Below are positions 13,224 to 16,486 of a stretch of DNA of 16,486 nucleotides, piece after piece. This DNA comes from MGIIb-P sp963934015. GTDB taxonomy: Archaea; Thermoplasmatota; Poseidoniia; Poseidoniales; Thalassarchaeaceae. The notes under the pieces are model-generated. The model was not told the DNA's origin, made no database searches, and saw only the letters and a program-made list of their open reading frames with translations. Every line of letters starts with the position of its first letter. Position 1 is the first letter of the stretch. Location of the stretch: positions 1 through 16,486 of the forward strand of contig CAWVWT010000029.1 of assembly GCA_963934015.1 (NCBI GenBank), in the 5' to 3' direction. A program made the position numbers and the translations under genes.

Positions 13224-14026
13224 TGACCACTCCGGCCAAGCAAAGCCTGCCAAGAAATGTCGGCATATGCTTTTGCCACATCTTTCTGTTCATTGGATTT
13301 GTAAATCCCAGAGCCAACAATAATCCCGTCACTACCAGCTTGAATTGCATCACTCGGACTCCCATATCGCTGCCCCATTTCACCATCTCCGACTGCCAGA
13401 TTCACACCAGGCGTCCAGATGAGTTTCTTACTACCTACTTTTTCGCGTAACACAGCAAGCTCTGCTGGATTACTTCCATTGCCAATGAATCCAAATACAC
13501 CTGGGTTGGGAATCCCAACTCGTACCATTTCATCTGTATAACCTGGCAGCCCGAGGAGATTTCCACGACTGGACATTTGCGCCAATAGAAGAACACCTCC
13601 TTCCCGACCAACATCATTCCACCCTGCACACAATCCATCGACAATGTCCGGCCCCGAAATTCCATGTGCAGTCACAATATTTGCCCATGAACGAATATCA
13701 TAAACACCTGCCATTTGATCCCGGGAAATTGGACCAATATCGGCAAATTTCCGGTCCTCGAAGAGGAGCAGATCGTATGATGATGCTTTAGCACAAAAAG
13801 CAGCCCACGCCGCCGCAGTCCAATCATCTATGAGGTCAACATGTGTCTTTAGGGCGGCAAGATGGGGCCCGACTTGATCGATTAATTCGTTCAAACCCGC
13901 CATGGTTCGCAAATCCGCCGCGAGAATGACTAAACTTTGCTTGCGGCAAGCCACTTCCATGTATTGACGAGCCAGCAAATTGTCACACGCATCCCAGCGC
14001 GCCCCCCATGCTTCCGCAGGTTCCAT
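13220..14026 (-). CDS. pyrF: orotidine 5'-phosphate decarboxylase, eukaryote-like
   Basis: This enzyme decarboxylates OMP to UMP, the last step of pyrimidine synthesis. The 268-aa barrel has D38-L-R-T, K60-T-H-V-D64, the catalytic D91-R-K-F-A-D96 (DxKxxD) within LLFEDRKFADIG, AHGISGPDIVDGL (120-132), QMSSRGNL (150-157), TPGVNL (205-210) and GSDGIIVGSGIY (231-242). The wording of nearly all these motifs matches yeast URA3-type enzymes, rather than the shorter class of most archaea. Start ATG 14026 is chosen over TTG 14056 because GGGTG lies 5 nt before it. It is downstream of the SDR gene (48 nt) on the same strand. Confidence 0.93.
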   Translation of the reverse strand: MEPAEAWGARWDACDNLLARQYMEVACRKQSLVILAADLRTMAGLNELIDQVGPHLAALKTHVDLIDDWTAAAWAAFCAKASSYDLLLFEDRKFADIGPISRDQMAGVYDIRSWANIVTAHGISGPDIVDGLCAGWNDVGREGGVLLLAQMSSRGNLLGLPGYTDEMVRVGIPNPGVFGFIGNGSNPAELAVLREKVGSKKLIWTPGVNLAVGDGEMGQRYGSPSDAIQAGSDGIIVGSGIYKSNEQKDVAKAYADISWQALLGRSGQ

Positions 14027-14074
14027 CAAACACCCGGGTGGGTCCCCATTCCTCAATCCTTCGCATCCAATTCT

Positions 14075-15088
14075 TCAGCGCCATCCCGCTTCAATCGCAG
14101 AACGAGCCCCATCAACAATCGAATCTTCAACAGGAATCCATTCTATCCCCAATTCTTGATTTGCAGGACTAGAATCATATTCACATGAAGTCCCAATATT
14201 GTGTTTAACCCAACTCATTGTTAACTGTGGGTGGAAAACAGATAACACATAACTCAGTGATTTGGGCAATACAATTCTTGGCCACTTTCGTTCAGGGATT
14301 TTTTTACGCAGTACAGCATTGACTTGCGGCATCCACATCGAGGCGTTGAACACGATGTAACGTCCCCCATCCGCCCCTTTAGTCATCGCACGAATGTGCG
14401 CAGTCGCCACATCACGAACATCGACGATGTTCATATGCATCTTTAGGAGTACGGGAGGCTTCCGTTTGAGTAGATGATCAAGAATGGTCATAGAACCTTT
14501 CAGGTGCCGTTCAGACATGACTGGCCCGAAGACAATTGACGGATTAATCGAGACATATCGTGGCCTTTCCGCATCATCTTTGGATGCCACCCAATCCCGA
14601 GCCAACCGTTCAGCACCTGCCTTGGCCAAACCATAGGCATTAGAATCAACAGTTGCATTGTCACACCAATCAGCATTCGAGAAGGTTTGCCCATCTTTGG
14701 AACCATTGCGGCGAACCGCAGCCACCGAAGAGGTGTGTATGAGGCGTGAAATCCCCCCAGCAGCATCGATTGCATCGAGCAGATTCTGAGTCCCCTGAAT
14801 TGAGGGGTCGACCACATCTTTTTGGGCATCTTTGACCCCTACATATAGCGCAGCAGCGCAGTGAATGACATCATTACAACCGACAACAGCAGCATCAACA
14901 GTACCTCGTTCCAGCAAATCCATTTGCACAATTTCTAGGTTTTCAGAGCCCGGTAATTGTTTCAGGAATTCAGCATTTATAGGATTGCGAACGGTCGCTC
15001 GTACCGAATGCCCTTGCGATAATAATTCACGAACAACATGTGAGCCGATAAATCCAGCAGCACCAGTAACTAGTACGGTATCAACCAT
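14075..15088 (-). CDS. extended SDR NAD(P)-dependent epimerase/reductase (dihydroflavonol reductase-like)
   Basis: A 337-aa extended short-chain dehydrogenase. Visible: the cofactor loop VTGAAGFIGSHVV (7-19), D57 in the VQMDL strand, catalytic S/T in HTSSVAA (118-124), and Y152-x3-K156 in AYGLAKAGAERLA. The GFIGSHVVRELLSQGHSVRA start, the SINPSIVFGP stretch (180-189) and the NIVDVRDVATAHIRAM segment (220-235) are typical of the dihydroflavonol-4-reductase/3beta-HSD-like branch, which acts on keto or hydroxy groups of varied small molecules; nucleotide-sugar epimerases are close. The substrate is unknown. ATG 15088 is preferred over TTG 15121 because GGGTG lies directly before it. The gap to the Gfo/Idh stop is 25 nt, so they are co-transcribed. 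Confidence 0.85.
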   Translation of the reverse strand: MVDTVLVTGAAGFIGSHVVRELLSQGHSVRATVRNPINAEFLKQLPGSENLEIVQMDLLERGTVDAAVVGCNDVIHCAAALYVGVKDAQKDVVDPSIQGTQNLLDAIDAAGGISRLIHTSSVAAVRRNGSKDGQTFSNADWCDNATVDSNAYGLAKAGAERLARDWVASKDDAERPRYVSINPSIVFGPVMSERHLKGSMTILDHLLKRKPPVLLKMHMNIVDVRDVATAHIRAMTKGADGGRYIVFNASMWMPQVNAVLRKKIPERKWPRIVLPKSLSYVLSVFHPQLTMSWVKHNIGTSCEYDSSPANQELGIEWIPVEDSIVDGARSAIEAGWR

Positions 15089-15113
15089 GCACCCACCCCA
15101 GACACATCTCACA

Positions 15114-16373
15114 TCAACCAATCGTCACGACACGCTCTTCGCGCATGGCCACATCTGCAGCATATGCAATCAGGTGGCTGTTGATTGAATCTGATAGTAC
15201 AGTGGTTGAGATAGAACCCCCCTCGCCACGAACGACACTAAGGAAATCTGCAACCAACCGCAGATCACCCCCGCCATGTAAATCCCCGAGTAAATCGATT
15301 TGGATTTCCTCCACCACGGCTTCCGAACCAACCACGGCCCCAGGTTTGGAGATTGTAAATTTACCATCCATCATATCGCCGTAGATATCACCCTTGGTCC
15401 CTGTGATCTGAATTCTTCGCGTACCCTTTGCAGAATTGGTCACCATGTCGTGTGTTGCCACACAACCATCTTCGAATTCGATGATGACGGACTGCCGATC
15501 AACCACATCATTGTCACAGTGCCAAACACACCGACCATAATCAGAATCTGCAACATGCGCCAAAACCACATCTTCTTCAGCTTCAACACCGCGCTCATAA
15601 TTCATTTCCCCCGCCAATGCATAGAATGGCCACATACCATTGTCCACATGGTGACGAATTGCAGAATATTCACATTCACGCTCAATTGAACAATCAGCAC
15701 ACCGCAGCGCCGAACCTTCGGGGGCATTGTCTACAGTGAAGAAATGGCGACCCCCAAATGAAGCCACCTTTTTCGGCTGTATTTCTGATTTCATCCAACA
15801 GATCAAATCAAGGTCATGACAACATTTTGCTAGCAACATCGGATTAGTGTCTTCCCTACTCCATTTTCCCCTAATGAAGGCCACAGCCATGTGGTGGTAT
15901 GACACATTTTCAGTGGTGTGGATGTGCATGATATCACCAATTTCCCCATCGGCCACACGCTGTTTGATTGCAGCATAGAACGGGGCATAACGAAGGACAT
16001 GGCAAATGACAACAGTTTGCCCGGTTCGATTGACTGCGTCCTCTAAAATTTTCAATTGCTTTTCATTTGGGGCGATTGGTTTCTCGAGCAACACATCATA
16101 TCCAGCTTCGAGTAAAGGCACCGTTGTTTCAACGTGAATTTCATCCATCGTGCCATTGATTGCAACGTCAGCAAATCGTTCCGCTGCGGCCAAATCTTCT
16201 GCGTTTTCAAAGCAATTTTCTGCCGATACACCAAACCGTTTGGCATACCTCTTTCGCCGCATAGGATCGGGTTCTGCAACACCAACAATCTGTAATTCTC
16301 CTGGGTGCGAATCCGCATAGGTGGCATACCCAACCCCGCGATGTCCAAGACCAACCAAAACAGCGGTAATCAC
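15114..16373 (-). CDS. Gfo/Idh/MocA family oxidoreductase
   Basis: A 419-aa NAD(P)-dependent oxidoreductase. The N-terminal Rossmann domain begins VLVGLGHRG (GxGxxG-like, 8-13), with E34 in the VAEPDP strand end. The EKP motif (97-99), with the catalytic Lys, follows GYDVLL, and H186-D187 lies in the C-terminal dimer domain. C225-x2-C228-x5-C234 in the middle could bind metal; such clusters occur in several sugar-active members. HGGGD (366-370) is also common in them. Likely substrates are sugars, inositol or sugar acids. The GTG at 16373 is the only sensible start, since the first strand begins at residue 3; the ribosome-binding site is weak (GGGTT). It heads a minus-strand run with the SDR, pyrF and small membrane-protein genes. 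Confidence 0.87.
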   Translation of the reverse strand: MITAVLVGLGHRGVGYATYADSHPGELQIVGVAEPDPMRRKRYAKRFGVSAENCFENAEDLAAAERFADVAINGTMDEIHVETTVPLLEAGYDVLLEKPIAPNEKQLKILEDAVNRTGQTVVICHVLRYAPFYAAIKQRVADGEIGDIMHIHTTENVSYHHMAVAFIRGKWSREDTNPMLLAKCCHDLDLICWMKSEIQPKKVASFGGRHFFTVDNAPEGSALRCADCSIERECEYSAIRHHVDNGMWPFYALAGEMNYERGVEAEEDVVLAHVADSDYGRCVWHCDNDVVDRQSVIIEFEDGCVATHDMVTNSAKGTRRIQITGTKGDIYGDMMDGKFTISKPGAVVGSEAVVEEIQIDLLGDLHGGGDLRLVADFLSVVRGEGGSISTTVLSDSINSHLIAYAADVAMREERVVTIG

Positions 16374-16486
16374 AGCGAACCCATCCGCGGCACCCCCACA
16401 TTATCTTTCACACCCGCGTTTGAGGCCACGGGCAAAACCGCCACTCAACGTGACGCAGATGCGCAACCGTCAAAGGCAACACGTTG
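16374..16486. other. window end: short non-coding or cut gene
   Basis: The last 113 nt lie upstream of the Gfo/Idh gene. A minus-strand frame runs in from the right edge to a TGA at 16408-16410 (25 codons) and could be the end of another gene, but the fragment is too short to judge. I see nothing else. Confidence 0.2.

Overview
The window (about 16.5 kb) looks like chromosomal DNA of a euryarchaeon, most likely of the Marine Group II/III type (Thermoplasmatota relatives such as Poseidoniales). The core genes point to Archaea: geranylgeranylglyceryl phosphate synthase (GGGPS), prefoldin alpha, ribosomal protein L18Ae/LX and an archaeal FtsY. The finer placement is an inference from gene style: C-terminally anchored secreted proteins with acidic repeats, GGTGA-type ribosome-binding sites, and mid-range GC with very tight gene packing. 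I see no tRNA, rRNA, CRISPR array, insertion sequence or phage genes.

Layout. 1-354 (minus): the N-terminus of a beta-CASP/metallo-beta-lactamase RNase, cut by the window edge. 355-617: a divergent intergenic region rich in inverted repeats. 618-2491 (plus): a two-cluster ferredoxin, a very short Rossmann (geranylgeranyl reductase-like) protein, GGGPS, then a small DUF2892-type membrane protein. 2507-8313 (minus): in transcription order a secreted, membrane-anchored subtilase, a MamK-like actin, a membrane-anchored cupredoxin, a long coiled-coil protein and an AT-rich shikimate-kinase-like P-loop protein. 8401-8664 (plus): L18Ae. 8666-9445 (minus): a GlmU-like nucleotidyltransferase. 9543-12921 (plus): DoxX-like protein, prefoldin alpha, FtsY, a DUF1844 protein and a tail-anchored degenerate receiver protein. 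12918-16373 (minus): in transcription order a Gfo/Idh/MocA oxidoreductase, an extended SDR epimerase/reductase, a eukaryote-like orotidine 5'-phosphate decarboxylase and a small N-terminally anchored membrane protein.

How the genes work together. The first plus-strand block joins the first committed step of archaeal ether-lipid synthesis (GGGPS) to a ferredoxin and a flavin/NAD-type Rossmann protein, which suggests redox steps on isoprenoid chains. The prefoldin-FtsY-DUF1844-receiver block is a protein folding and membrane-targeting operon. The Gfo/Idh, SDR and nucleotidyltransferase genes hint at sugar or surface-glycan metabolism, with pyrF co-transcribed. The most unusual element is the complete MamK-like actin at 4932-5933. 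It sits in a one-strand run with a coiled-coil protein and two surface-anchored proteins, and behind a leader carrying four short inverted repeats. Other oddities are the receiver domain lacking its phosphoacceptor Asp, the truncated reductase-like protein, and the AT-rich kinase with an altered substrate loop.
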